From: Rodentolepis nana
Taxonomy: Eukaryota > Platyhelminthes > Cestoda > Cyclophyllidea > Hymenolepididae
Assembly: GCA_900617975.1 (NCBI GenBank)
Contig: UZAE01000179.1
Span: 1 to 31,595 of the forward strand
Reading direction: 5' to 3'
DNA: 31,595 bases
Notes under the pieces: model-generated
What the model saw: only the letters and a program-made list of their open reading frames with translations
What the model was told of the DNA's origin: nothing
Databases searched by the model: none
Program-made: the position numbers and the translations under genes
In this document: positions 1-13,239 of the stretch, piece by piece
How the letters are laid out: every line of letters starts with the position of its first letter
How positions within the stretch are numbered: position 1 is the first letter of the stretch

Positions 1-210
1 TGCGGTTTTGTATAACATTAATCAAATCAATAAAAACTGCGCCAAAGATAATCGAAAAGTCATTAAATACTGAATCCCCTCAAATTTGCCTGTTTCATCA
101 TTAATTAACTCCAATAGGTTAGCCTGAATCAAGACACAATTTTTTCAAAATACCACCTAATCAATTTAAGTGTCATTCCCTTAGTGAGCCACTCTTTTTC
201 CTCAAAATTT

Positions 211-257
211 CTTTCTATCTCTCTCTCTCTCTATCTAAATCTCTCTCTCACTCTCGC
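211..257. repeat. Interrupted CT microsatellite
   Basis: Runs of TC/CT dinucleotides are interrupted by TATCTAAAT, with a C11 tract at 281-291 just downstream. An 82-codon open frame over this region (184-432) is low complexity and not credible as a gene. Confidence 0.9.
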
Positions 258-1132
258 CCTACCAACCCTCCACCCCTTCTCCCCCCCCCCCACTCCAATG
301 CTTTTGTTGTCCACGGCAAATAATTTAACTAATGGAAGCCGAATTATACACACGAAATTAGAGCTTCGCCACTCGAAATGCCGAATTAAAACGAACGGCG
401 TGCACGGAAAGCGAATTGGGGGATTCGATTAAGGTGACTGATTCTACTATCACCCCTACCTCCTAGGACAACCAATAGGCAGTTTATTGATAATAGCGAA
501 AATTTTGTGAAGCGTATCCCTACGAACGAAGTTTACTTCTATTCAGATCCGCTGTTGGTGGTAAATGACAATTCGTAATGCTTTATTAAACATTATAACC
601 TCAATCCTATTTAAAGAGGAAAGTTCGAGTGTTTTACTACGTTAATATTAAATAATTTGAATTTAATTAACAGGAATGAATTACAAACTATATTTAATAT
701 GAGAGTTTTAAATTCAATTTGTTTTGGAATAAAGTAAGAATATTTCATGAGCAACAACTTAAGACAAATAAAAATTTAAAGACTCAAAAAGTTTTTGCCA
801 TTTTTTGAGGCATTTTAAAATAGCCATTTTCATATTCCTACTGTTTGAATTATCAAAGTCAAAGCTTTTTATCACCAAAAAATTCCACCAATTTCCTACT
901 TTTTTAAGAAGTCCAAAATCATTCATTTGTTGTTGCAAATTTTGAATTACTTGTCATTTATTAATGCGTCTTCTTAAATGTACTTTAGAAATAAGTACGC
1001 TGTCAAAACTCTCCTTCCACTTATGTCTAATCAGATACAGAACGTGTCGAAAAAATTGACCTGTATCACGTGGAAACGAAGTCAAATGAGTGCTAATCAT
1101 TCTCAAACTGACCGATAGTATTGAAAATAGTC

Positions 1133-1152
1133 GGGGGGGGGGGGGGGGGGGG
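1133..1152 (+). repeat. Poly-G tract, 20 bases
   Basis: An uninterrupted G20 run, the longest of nine G or C runs of at least nine bases in the window. Its length may be unreliable in the assembly. Confidence 0.95.
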
Positions 1153-4100
1153 ATGGAATACACCCTGTAAAAGTAATCAATTCGGAGGAACTAATTTGTT
1201 TGGGAGTTGGAGTTGTTGTGGAGAATTGAGATGCCGCTGGGAGACGGGGAGTTTCCAGTAAGGAGGAGTGGACTCACCTTCTCTTTTCCGTTTTAAAATA
1301 CGCGAGGGTTTACTGCATAACTTATTGTATTTACCAATAATTAGAGAAAATATGAATTGAATGAATATTCCTTTAAATTATGGTGAAGTTTTATTAACTT
1401 CTAGCTGTGAAAATAGCAAGGGTCTAGGGAAGTTCGATGTGGTTCACACAGTTCACTATATTATTGATTTTCCCAATTTCATTCTGATCTGCTTATTACT
1501 GTTTAATTAGGGTATTGATCAGTCATTATCGTTTTTGAGTGCAGATCTTGCCTACTTTCAAGCTAATTATGCAATACGTATGACACGATATATCAGGCTA
1601 CTTAACTGACATGCCGCACCACATATTCGTACATTTTGGGCACTTATCCAAGTAGGATTTTTGGTGAATCTAATTTGAATGTCAAAACTCTCTTCAGTTC
1701 AAGTTGTTTATTCCTATTTTCTGATCACAGTGTAATCAATTCCTTTAACAAATAGAGATTTAATGAACTGAATTCGCACATCCAATCACTTCGCTTGTCA
1801 AATATGATAGATAACAGGAAAAATCTCCTGATTATAGTTCGTTCAAACGAGGTTGACCATGATTTTAGGAATGATCTTGCTACCCAATGGCCATAACGAG
1901 TGAAGATTCCAATGCCTTATCTTACCTTCAAATAAATTAAACTTGGTTTGAGAAATTCATAAATAAGGAAAATTACAAATGACAACACATGAACCTTTAA
2001 GATGGACCGTGAGGGGGGGGGGAGGCAATCTCGCTGCCAAATTTTCAAAAAAATTGATTACTTCATACTATGGGTTTTTTCTCCAATAAGGCAATATCTA
2101 AGTACTCACATATCGTTGCTCCTGCATATCCACAAGTGCTTATGCCACTCAATCACCTTCAAAGCTAAGAACCAGCAAACCGAATTGGCAAAAAATGGTT
2201 TTCAAACATTGAAGGATAAGTAATAATTGGAAGCCGAACTGCAGGGAAATAATTAGCTTTAATAATAAAATGCTCTGAGTCTCTTTCTTCTATCCTCAGA
2301 AAATTTGCAGTTTCACACTTTTTTGATTAATTGCATCAAGTTACCGCGAAATCCCGAGTACATGACAGTTATCATTCTTGGACATGTGAGTATATAACAC
2401 AGCTTCAGTAAGTCAAGAAAATGTGTAGAAATTTTCTTGATGCATAGCATTGTCATATCTACGCTATATATGTATATATATACTGGTTAAACCCATATTC
2501 GTAAACAGAATAATATTAAAAAAATAATTTTTAATTTATTTATTCAAGGAAAGAGTAAAGCCTAGTTGGAAGAGGAGTTCAGATGGAACTATTTAGTAGG
2601 TAGTGGACGAAATAATTTCCAATAAAATAACTTTCGTAACATTTCGCAGGAAAGAGCTTTTAAAAATTCGCATATGATCTATATGGTTTTCAAACTTAAT
2701 TTATCATAAATCTCGCCCCCTCCCTTTCCTCCTAATGTGGAACAATTAATTGGTACAGCACTTTTAGGGAATCCAAACTATCCCTTAGAATTCACTGACC
2801 GTCAAGAAATAAGGACAGGTGGAAACCAACTCTATTCAACTGATCTCGCATTTAGATAAACTAGTGGAAGATTTATGTGAAATTTAGTCATCTTTTAATT
2901 GGGATGGCATCAAGAATAATAGTCTAGATTTATTAATTAGGGTAATATTTATGTTGATTTTGCGCGTTTCTCAATTTGATTATGTGCATCAGCTAAATCT
3001 TTTCTCTAAAGGGAGAAATTTGTTTGAGATTAATGGTTTATGTTGAATTAAATAAATGCCTCATGTTTAAAATCATTTTGTCAAAATGAATAAATCGGTT
3101 GGTTATATTTAAAACCGTAACGAGACATTATAGATTGGATTAAGAGGATTATTAACTGAGCTCCGGTGTGCTAAATAAGATGCCAGCAGGCATTAGCATT
3201 CTAGTATCCTCGTTATTAGAAAATTGAAGCCAACCTGATTTTGTTCACTCGAGAGCTCACTCAGGAAGTAGGGACAAGCCTGGTGTTTTGAATCTGGAGC
3301 AAATTTGGCAATGAAGCAATGGTCTGTAGCTGGGCTTAAAAAATTTCACAACAGGAATGCAAATAGCAAACTTTTAAGCACTCCTTGAAAGTTCTATTTC
3401 TATCGGATACCCTTTCTCTATCCTCTAATTGATCATTTTATTGTCACTCATGTCAGATGAGGGAAAATAGCAAAAGTTGAATTTTCTTCCCCTACAATTC
3501 AGTGTTGTTTTTAAAGCCCCCCCCCCACTTAGTCACATTATTTTGGAAATCTTTTCAATTTCTTTGCTTACTTAGAGAAAAACTGCATTTTTGTTATCTC
3601 AGTGCCCCATATTTCTTACAACTGGAAGTATTCGTTTTTGAATCAATTTTAATTTGTATTTGAAAATTTCGCGTAACTCAATATTGATTTATTAGTTCTA
3701 ACGAAATTCAGCTTTATACGAGTTGATAGTGAGTAAGGCTATTTACAAAATGACTTAGTATTTCTTCTTAATTTTAGACTTGAAGTTAAGGAAATTTACC
3801 GTAAGGTTTTATGGGAAAAGCGAGTGAACCTTTAACCCCAAATGTATTTATGATCCTTTTCACGATGAGTACAGTTATAAGCTTAGACTGTGCTAATGAA
3901 CTTAGCTTTGAAACTGGGTACTTGCATATGTATTTAGTGTTAAAACTTGGAGAAATTTACAGTTCAAACTGAATAAGCCCAATTATTAATGCACTTGTTT
4001 AATTGATGATAGGGACTTAATAAAGTAGATTAAAAACTTTCAAGATTGAGGACTACACTATACTGGTTTTTTCAGCTCAAATGATAATAGCTTTGGAATG

Positions 4101-6693
4101 CATTGCCATTCCATTCGCAAAGTATTGAAAATTAACATCCTACCCTAATACTTTAATAGTTTGACAGCAGTGTTGCCATGCAAACAATAGATTGTGTCAA
4201 AGGTCGGATTAAGGAGCTGTATGCAATTTCTGATTCACTGTGACTTTCTTTCCAACAGCTATTAGAATTATTCTCCAAGCGAACTGTAATCAAACTTCTT
4301 ATTACGTTGAAGTCTTAGAAGCAAATAGGTCCAGTTCAATACTTATGATTAAGAAAGTCGTATTTTTTGGTACCAGACTTCTCAAATTTCACTCTCTTCC
4401 TCTCAATCTAATGCAATTTTGGAGGTTTCGCTGTTTAAATTATTTTTTCATAGGGAATTTTGCTGGATCGTTTTCAAGCAACTTATCTTAATGGCTTAGT
4501 ATTTATATCCATTGACCTTAACTGAACTCTACTTGCATCAAAAATTACCCTTGAACGTAGTTCCCTGCTCTTAACTATAAGAAAAACGAAATATTCTACT
4601 TCGATACACCAATTACAGACTTCAAGCAAATAAATCGACCATGAACAAAGAAGCCTTATCGTTAAAGATAAACATTTTGAAATCACAGGTTACGATATAT
4701 GCCTCATAGGGGAGTTTTGATATGGCTGGACTCTTAATGTCCAGACACCATGACTAACTATTTCCAATTCATCGTTTCAAGCGTTTTTGAATTGATTTAC
4801 GGTCTTCGTATTTTCATACATACCCATGAGTAGTACTTAAAATGTCTTTAGCAATGTCACTGCAATAATAATAATAGTATTCTTTAAGGCTAATGAATCA
4901 TTAAAACTCACAAAATCATTCTTTCTCTCCGAACTAAGGCAACGAAGGTAACTTTAATGTCGACATTTAATTTTGAAATTAGAAGTATGCTGCAACTTCT
5001 TCCAGCCACCTTTTATCAGCTGACGCATTAATCTCATTTCTCCTCTGGAAAGAAAAAAAACAAAATGCAATTTTTTTACGTAAATGCAAGAAGAAAATGG
5101 ATATCACTGCCCAAATTCCTTCAAATGCGCCTTTTGTTTATTCAAACAAATATGTCTACCTAACTACACTTGCATAACGCTGTGTTCTTTGCTGAAATTT
5201 TATGATCAATCAGGAGTGAAATTAAATGCCGTATTCGATTAGCAAAGGGGAAAAATATAAATTCCAAAAGTCAAGGCCTCTCGTGTGCTAATCTGCACAA
5301 GGTGATTTATCTTGTCAAATTTACTAGTCATGTGCAATTTATCAACTTCCGTCTGCTTCAGTTTGCCGAAAAGTAAATTACCATAAAATTTCGACCTGTT
5401 GGAATTTTGATAATGTACAAGACATGCATAAAGGAAGCACTGAATGCCAATGCAGCGTTGTTTGAAATGGAAGAGAGTAGAACACTACCCATCTGCGCAG
5501 TGGTCGTGCATGCGTATTCAATGAACAGTTTGGTGTTTACGTCGATCCAACTACTGTCCTAGAACCCTCAATTTGTTGAAATAAAGTGAGAAACTGTAAG
5601 CCGGCTAGGGTTTACTTATTACTCATGACAAATAGTATAAATCGTTGTTTTTGTCTTTGAAAGATATGTCAACACAGAGGTTAATACAACTCTTTAGTAA
5701 GGGCTAAAGTAATTATAATAAACAGAGGTACAATAATTAAATCAAGTCATTAAGAGCGTTGCGAAAGGTGAGCTTTAGTGTCAACTTTTATCCCTCGTAT
5801 TCAAGCGTTCCCATTTCCTTCTATGTCTTAAGAAAAATATGTCTGCGTAGTACAAAGATTGTGGATCTGGTAATTTAGTTAGAAGGCTGTTCAATCACTT
5901 CAGGTGGGTTTTTCTTCATCGTCTAATAGACAAGATCCTCACTAGATGAAAAGAGCACGAATTATTTCGATATCATTTGGCGCAATTATTTGATAATTTT
6001 TTTCATTGAAAACTCTCATATTAATTGTTCCAATATTTATGTTACTGGCTCATTAACTAGTATTTTCCCACATTGATACTTCATATATTACATTCAAGAC
6101 CAATTATGGACTGTATTTTGCTTTACATAATAACAAAATGATCGCACCGACAAATTGAGTTTCAAGTTAGAGAAGATTTCAACTCTAGTGAAATTTCGAT
6201 AACAAATGAAAATAATATGTGTGATTTGTAATCATAAAATCACGTCGATATGACTTTACTTTACATTTAATTATTGCAAATTATCCACTATTGTTACCCA
6301 GGCAACAAAAGAGTGACAAAATAAATTATCCATCTCAACACAACTAAATAGACCTGATAAAAATAATATTTATATGGAGTCAAAAGGGCGTATATCATGG
6401 AATCAGAAGTTCTAATATTGTATAATATTTTGAAGTTGAAAGTACTGAGCGATTCGCCTTGCAATATCCGAACGTCTCAAGAACATGTATTCAGTAAGGG
6501 GTTGTTGGGTTCCTTGGTGAGTTCTTGCCCAAGGTGCGAGGATGAGTTTAAACAATTCTCAGCTAAATTCCCTAATTTACTAATTTAATCAGTGATTACA
6601 TTAATTTTTCTACAGAGGCTTCGTTGTTATCTATAAACTTTGTAATCTATATTTCCACCTGTAAATTTTGGGGCTGTCTCTGACACCATGAAA

Positions 6694-7590
6694 TTATATG
6701 CTTTTGTCATTCACCTGACGACGTAAATCAGGTTCCTTTAAGGCGCTCTTTCGGTTTTGCAAACAGAAAAGATGGTTTAAAGGAGCTAAGTCTGGACTAT
6801 AAGGAGGCTGCTGAAGTGTTGCCCATCGAAATACACGCAACAGAATCCTCACAGCTCGTGAAGAATGTGCAGAGGCATTATCATGATGAAGTGAAATTTG
6901 ATTAGTCAATTTTCCACGTCGTTTTTTATCCAGGGATGTTTTCAAATTCTTCGAAATGACTTCATAATAACTTGACTTAACTGTTTTCGTCCCTCTAGAA
7001 AGCCTACCGATATCACCCCTTTTGGATCCCAAAACTAGTGGTCATGACCTTTATAACTGACTTTTCATCTTTGAACTTGACATGCCCATATGTCCCATTT
7101 GGATGGTACTCTTTTTATAGGATTTTGTTTTCTGGATCAGATTGGTAGATCCATATTTCATCTGTGATAACAGAGAGCTCGGAAAAAAATATCCTCATTT
7201 GCTTTCATTTTCGCAAAGTTGCTAAAGAAGGCTAAGCTCTTTTGGATCAGTCGCTGTTCTTGCAACGCTTTTGAAACCCGCCTTACCGGGAGTATGCTCA
7301 AGCCAAGATTTTCAGTAGGAATTCAAAATGTTGATTCATGTGCTATTCCTACTACATGGGTAATTTCCCCATGGCAACCAGTCAATCTTGTTCCCCTAGG
7401 GTCTGCACAAGTGAGATGTTTCAAGGATTTTCCATGTTAGATCTACCTCCTAGTGGGTAGTCGTCAAGTGACCTTTAACCCAATCATAAATGGCTCCTCT
7501 ACATGGAACAGAGTCCCGATAAACCTATTCTAAAGCTTCTGTGGTCTGAACATGTTTCCACTTCAGTTTAGTTAAAAATTTGCCGTTTGA
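6694..7590 (-). pseudogene. Decayed mariner-family (Tc1/mariner) transposase
   Basis: Read on the minus strand, successive frames carry the landmarks of a mariner transposase in order. First comes an N-terminal helix-turn-helix segment (NGKFLTKLKWK, then EALE-stop-VYRDSVP and IYDWVKG, about 7590-7453). Next are the linker and NEDIFFRAL (about 7402-7167), then TDEIWIYQSDPENK with the first catalytic Asp at 7160-7162. LHHDNASAH follows with the second Asp at 6880-6882, then PPYSPDLAPLNHLF. The family needs a third Asp 34 residues after the second (DD34D); that position, 6775-6777, is Asn here. There are at least three in-frame stops (7525-7527, after HESTF, after ENKIL) and frameshifts near 7440, 7165 and 7030. 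The last 339 bases remain open. I could not find the terminal inverted repeats. It is clearly inactive. Confidence 0.9.
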
Positions 7591-8257
7591 AATATTTAAA
7601 ATCGTTAACCATTGTGAATCGAAGACTGCCTTGATCTTAAACTTATACAAAATAATATGACAGTTGTATTTTACCAAGGAACCGCTAAAACATGATTGAA
7701 CTTGTAAAAACTTGCAATTCTTTGCACAATTTAAAGTCATGGGATTCGTCTGAGAACTTTTTCACCCACCATCATATTTAGAATTTGTTCACAAGTTGGG
7801 TTAACTAAGTAGTTGGTCAAATCTACTTGATTTATGTTCACTTGTCTTACAGTCAAATGCAAGTAGTTGAATAGGGCTCACAAGATTTTTCTCAAGGCTA
7901 ATTTTCATCATTATTGCTTGGACATACGTATTCCATAGAAATAAGATTCTACATTTATTAAATATTCAGTAAGTACACAAATTTAATTACATTACTTAAT
8001 GTTGTCGTCCTATAATTAAGCCATCAATTAGAATTCCACCGGTCGCTTACCACAAATTGGCTTGTACTTTTACTCCTATTTCATAGTGAAGTGGTCCAGA
8101 GAGGATTGATGAGCCCCGTCTTTCGAGGTCAGTACTGTCTAAATTGGGTAACGAAGAAGCTGAGGGTAAATTTAATTGCGGAAAATACTGGACATTGGAG
8201 TTTAATGCGGAGTTATAAAGGTTATGAATCAACCTCCAAAAAATCTCCTGTTTCATT

Positions 8258-8272
8258 ATCATCATCATCATC
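8258..8272. repeat. ATC trinucleotide repeat
   Basis: A short run of ATC units. It accounts for the Met and Ser runs in translated frames of both strands here, which are not genes. Confidence 0.85.
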
Positions 8273-8977
8273 AAATTTTTTTGGGCGTAGTTTCACTTGA
8301 AAATTACAACTGAAATTTCTCATCGCAGAGTCAATTGCGTGGAAATTAAATAACTACTAATGCCTAATTTAGGGAGTACAATTACTTTTAACATTTAATG
8401 GGATGGGTTTTTAAAATGAAGTGGCTAACCGCTAAAGTCCGCTTCTAACTCAATAACTTCTCCTTGCATATTTGTGGCTATGTTCCCTCATGAGGAAACG
8501 CTAGGTACTGGCGGAACAACAGTGTCGTGAACTCAATGCCCGTCCAATGCCCATCTCCTAAAAGGATTGTCCAATGAGCCAATTATTTTCGCTAATGGAG
8601 AAGTGAAGAAAGTATTTCACTCACTGCAATGATCCAGGAAGTTGCTCCTCTGTAAAAATAACAATTAAAAAACTTATCCAAATTTAAATTTAAGGCAGAA
8701 AGTTTAAGAAAAAGTTGTCTAATATTTATTCAAATTGTCCAAACATCAACAGAAGCCAGTAGTATAAGAAAATTCCATGAGGGGAATACAAAAATCCCTA
8801 AATTCTGGGGTTGGGAGGGGGGGGGTGGAATTTAGATGACCGAGGCCTGAAAATCGCAATAAAATTAAATTAAGACTGACCCCCACTTGTGTGTCTGCCA
8901 TGCATCTTACACCGCAACCAACCGGGCCCACAAACTTGTATTTAGCAATGACTCATCAAGCGTCTAGGCAACAGCTA

Positions 8978-9003
8978 GGTCGCGTCCACAACAGACGCGA
9001 ACC
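8978..9003. repeat. GC-rich hairpin, TCGCGTC/GACGCGA
   Basis: Perfect seven-base arms (TCGCGTC and GACGCGA) enclose a seven-base loop and extend outward by GG/CC pairing across one bulge (GG-TCGCGTC against GACGCGA-ACC). It stands out in AT-rich DNA. No terminator or RNA gene can be claimed from it. Confidence 0.6.
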
Positions 9004-10787
9004 GATTTAAAGTTAGCTGTTGAAATTTACCCGTCCATTTTAATAGCAGAGTAACAGAGGATCTTTGCAGCTCCTTCCCCCCTCCCTCAATTTACATCTA
9101 ATTATCAGCCAAACATTCTGAAGCAAATTTTGAATCATCTAGAAGAGTATGGAGCTAAAATAGAAGAGATCTGTAATTTTGGTTAACAGCAACTATAATA
9201 ATCCATCTATTGTAACTTCTTAAAATTCCTAAAAATGGAAAAGAATTAGACTAAGAATACTTTGTAAAGGAATTAGCTTCCAGGAAAATTTGTTCCATAA
9301 CAACTGATCAAGTTTATAAGTTAGCCTTGATAAGGACGCCTAAACGCTGAAAATCAAAAAATTTAAAATCAATCGATCACTCTGTTATTGTGAAGAAAGT
9401 GAGTTCTATGCTTATTAAACCCGACATCTGGAACAACTATGAACCAACTTTAATTATCTCATCAAATAGAAGCCTGCAGAAAAATAACCGCTCAATGCAT
9501 GTCTGTAAAGGAGAATAATCTGTTCTACTCAAAAAAATTATCTCCATATTTCCCTATTTGATTGAAATCTTCGAAAATACCATTGATGAACCATTTTCTT
9601 CAAACTTAAATGCTTTTATTAGCTCAGCACCTTTTCATAAAATTATTCGCTTAATCTAATATCCTCACATCAGATCTATGCTCGCCGATGCATAGAAATA
9701 GGAAAGTGGAAACTTTTAAGCAAAGGGTACGGCAGTGTAAGCGTTAAAGGGTAACTGTTGACAATCCAATTTACTCCCAATATATATGTGTTGAAGTAGG
9801 GATTGGAAACCACTAACCGTAAAGGGTGATTATAAATTTCACAGGCACAAAATTGATAATCAATATCAGAATGACGGTTTACAAAGTTGGCAACATCTAT
9901 CTTTGGGAACTTTGATAGGAACGGAAATAATGCAATATTCCTAGCTACAAGACACTGGCCCGATAAATTTCATGCAAAGCATGTTAGCAACCCCAGGCAA
10001 GCCTTAGCTCTGACTTTGAAAAAGAAAAACTTCAATAGAGAATGTGAAGTGATTAATTTTGCCCCAATTTTAACAGATATCTCTTGCAAAGCATGAAGTA
10101 GTAGAAATTGGTGTGAGAGGAAGAGAAGTCTATTTGCGGATGGTGATTTACTTTGCAGTTTTGAATTGCTGTTGGGACACTGCAGTGATATCCCCTTGAC
10201 TGTGACGCTGAAACTCGCTTAGTTTTCTTCTGACGGTGGTGCACTTAACGGTTACGCCCAATTAGGCTGAAAAAATTAAAAAATATGTACATATACGTAT
10301 TCAATAAAGTGACCAATGCGGTGAATATTATTTTGCTTATTTGTAAATGAGATAATCTAGTTGGCCTATCCAAGTATTTGACCGATTTGAAGACAATTGG
10401 AAAGGCCTAACTAGTTTCATCAAATCAATATTAAGGCAGAACAAGGTGATTTTTCTGGTTAAATTGATCTTATGTTTCAAAATGGATTTGGTGTGGGAGA
10501 ATTGCTTTTATCAGCGAAAAAGTCATTTTTAAACTCTCATGGAGAAGTTTTAGTTGGGAATAATGTTAAAAATTTTGACTTGGAGAAATCAATTGTTTAT
10601 TTAATGTCTTTTTTATATTATTATTTAAAATACCGATCAACTCTTATGCGACAATAAGAACTAAAATGGCTTACGTTACACTGTGTAAAACTGGAGTTGA
10701 ATTATAATGCCGCAGAGAAACCGTTCTTTCTTGCATTCTACTTGTAGGTAGCGAAAATTTCCTTTAACTTAATTAAGATCTTAACCG

Positions 10788-11115
10788 GGGGTGTGCGATA
10801 GACTTACCTCAACGTGGTGCACCATGGGCAGCGTATGCTCATACGGCAAAAATGTCTATAAACCGGCAGTTGACTTCTGACTGCAAACTGCCATGACCCC
10901 ACTGTATATCATATTCGACCCCTTTCACAGTACTTACCTCACCTTTTTTCTACCTTTGTGTCTGTCTCCTTACATCTTGGAAACACTTCTGCTCCTCCCC
11001 TCCCTCTCTCGACTTTTTTTCACTTTGATGTTCCTTCCCCTTTGTGAAGCTTGAAGTCAACTAAAGGGCTAATGATAACTATCACTACGCCTGCCATTTG
11101 ATATAAATAAATAAT
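10788..11115 (+). mobile_element. SINE-like retroposon, copy A (full length, 328 bp)
   Basis: The element begins GGGGTGTGCGATAGAC, the same head as copy B, and ends in an ATAAATAAATAAT tail. It is flanked by an exact 11-base duplication, GATCTTAACCG (10777-10787 and 11116-11126), the mark of target-primed retroposition. A TGATA-AC-TATCA hairpin (11073-11084) lies shortly before the tail. It encodes no protein, and I could not place convincing tRNA-type A and B boxes, so the source of its head is unknown. It is probably mobilised by a partner LINE. Confidence 0.85.
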
Positions 11116-12152
11116 GATCTTAACCGTGTAATTCTTAATTATGTGGTCTGATGAGTACATTTAAAGAAATCAAGCCAAGTGCTTTTTTTAAAGCACATGG
11201 ATGAAATTCAAACGCTTCTCTCGTGAAGGAATTAATCGGTTAGTGACTTTTCACCACATTCGCGGACTCAACATTTTACAAATTTGTCAATTATATTAAT
11301 AAACTTCACCCTGACTGAACATAGCTTTCGGAGCTCTGCTTGCTCTAAAATTCGTATTACTCACACCTTCAATTCCAAGGCTGTAGATTGTTGAATAGCA
11401 CGTAAGACTATTACATCTTAGAACATCATAGAAAAAAACGCCCAATGCAATTCAAGAAGAGACACGTCAATTTGGAATTTCGGTATAACTCGAGTCCACC
11501 AAAAAATGCAAATAAATTAAGGACTTTCGCTATAACCTTAAAGCTCTTAGCAGTTTTCCGTTTCCCTCCCCGTAATTAATTATTGTACTGGATTGCAATC
11601 ATTTCTCATAATTAATAAATGGAACATTTTTTTGTTTTAGTGTGAATACTAATATCAAGGACAATAATTGTAGTTAAAATTATATCAGCTTCAAGAAATT
11701 GCAATTACTTACAAATTATTACTTCATTGGGGTTAGTTATCATCGCTAATTTCGAGTTTGAGTCAAATTATTTTTACTAAATTGAATCGGTACTGACTTT
11801 ATGCCTTAAAAAAATTCAAAATAGAATAGACTTCCTTTATGGCTAGGTTTTAAAATAAAAGGTGAAAGTGAAGTCGCCTTTAAGAGTTTCGGAGTGGACT
11901 AACAAGAATTAACCTTAAAAATCTCTTGAGTAGCCAGTTTTGAAAAGGTGGCCAATGTGTTGAAGATTTTCGTCCGGCACACTTTTTTATGCATTTCCTA
12001 AAAACAGATATGTTTAAGCTCGGCAAAAATAAAACGGCTTAAATGGTTTAAAATATTGCAAAAGAGAAGGTAAGTTGAACTGAGTCCGATTTAACTTACC
12101 TTTCCAGCAACAGGTTAAACTATCTTGTAAAAATCGCCTCTCAAAAGTCAAA

Positions 12153-12156
<4 letters not shown>

Positions 12157-12192
<36 letters not shown>
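12157..12192. repeat. (AT)18 microsatellite
   Basis: A perfect alternating AT run of 36 bases in the gene-free stretch upstream of the protocadherin. Confidence 0.95.
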
Positions 12193-12195
<3 letters not shown>

Positions 12196-13188
12196 AATGC
12201 CCCATTACAACCATTTTAATTTTTCACCCGTAAAATTCGGAAAAAAAGCTAAAACAACTTGAATTAAATAAATATTAACCCTGCCCTTGAAGGCAAAATT
12301 GCACCTTTAATAAGTCAGATAATTAGCTTAAGAACGCAAATTGAGTGGAAGGATAACTTCACGTATTTATTTCCTCCGGAATTTTGAAAGTCTTTCAAAC
12401 AGATCTTTCAGAAAATTGGAATAAAGTAGAAATAAACAAAATAAGACAGCCGAAAAGTTTACAACGGTTTCTCTAATATTCGTTTTTTGGCTGTTTAAAG
12501 CTTTCGCATTTTCGTTCTTCCAGTTTTTTCCTTAAAACGTCATTTTAACACTTCCCTATCTATGGGACAGGACAAAACCTTCTTCTTTATTCCCGGTATT
12601 GAAAATCTCAGTTCTAAAATAATTATTGAAAAGTATACCTTAGTCTGACTGGATTAGTTTATAAAAATGCGAGATAATAGTCGAAATATCTTCCCAAAGT
12701 TGTAGTTAACATTTAGATTTGCCATTTTTAGATACATATGGCCTTACATGGAGTGATTTCTTTATTGCAAATCAATTTACTTTACTTTAAATCTACTTCC
12801 AATAATGACGGAAACAAGTTACCACTGCAAATGCAGAAAGGTTTAATTTCACTAACAAAGTAAATATCAGTAATTGATTTCAGAATCTCCACTATTTACC
12901 CTTTTGAGCAAATGCTTTCCGAACTACTGGACTGTTAGTTGTATTCATCCTGCTGTAGTAGAACTATCCGTATCAATTTGAACGCACCTAAGCACATAGG
13001 ACTTTCAAAAATGCTTCGAGGAATCGACTATTTATTAAGCTTAAATTCCGCATCTCCAAGGCCTTCGTAGAATATTTGAAATTTGTCGGCTAATATTCGC
13101 AAGTGACTTGAAGACTGATAAAACAGTCCGTAACGCCACAACCAAAAAGCTAATTGCAGATTTCGTCCAAAACTGCGTTTTTTAACGA

Positions 13189-13207
13189 CCTCCTCCTCCT
13201 CCTCCTT
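13189..13207. repeat. CCT trinucleotide repeat
   Basis: Six CCT units at the left edge of the CpG-rich patch upstream of the protocadherin. A polypurine/polypyrimidine run of this kind is common near promoters. Confidence 0.9.
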
Positions 13208-13239
13208 GCTTTATTTGAGTTGTTAGGGTGGAATACCTA

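Larger units (their letters stand above)
1..6693. other. Gene-free stretch upstream of the mariner relic
   Basis: I see no gene here. The open frames present (184-432, 954-1163, 2002-2223, 4240-4491, 4483-4686, 6397-6588) are short, of low complexity or atypical composition, and match no family I know. Apart from the CT repeat and G20 run listed separately, it holds a G10 run at 2013-2022, a C10 run at 3517-3526 and a TATATA-rich stretch near 2464-2481. No tRNA or rRNA was recognised. Confidence 0.6.
7591..10776. other. Gene-free stretch between the mariner relic and SINE copy A
   Basis: No convincing exon. It contains the ATC repeat, a G9 run at 8817-8825 and the GC-rich hairpin at 8978-9003. 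The part next to the mariner relic (to about 7750) may still belong to that transposon, whose ends I could not define. The open frames at 9887-10096 and 10053-10244 overlap on opposite strands and match nothing I recognise. Confidence 0.55.
11127..13239. other. Gene-free stretch upstream of the protocadherin
   Basis: AT-rich sequence with the (AT)18 repeat and the CCT repeat. No long open frame occurs. It probably includes distal regulatory DNA of the downstream gene, but no individual site can be supported. Confidence 0.5.

Noticed and set aside
184..432. 82-codon frame with a Ser/Leu-rich start resembling a signal peptide
   Set aside because: The N-terminus is translated CT microsatellite and poly-C; no family resemblance follows.
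4713..4745. CTGGAC/GTCCAG small hairpin near 4724-4743
   Set aside because: A six-base stem with no further context is expected by chance in a window this size.
10788..10870. Resemblance of the SINE head (ACTTACCT) to the 5' end of U1 snRNA
   Set aside because: Only about eight bases match and the downstream U1 stems and Sm site are not evident; the match also follows from the complement of any 5' splice site.
10788..10915. tRNA-type A and B boxes in the SINE head
   Set aside because: The best B-box-like stretch (ATTCGACCCC, near 10903) is weak and lies too far from any A-box-like stretch.
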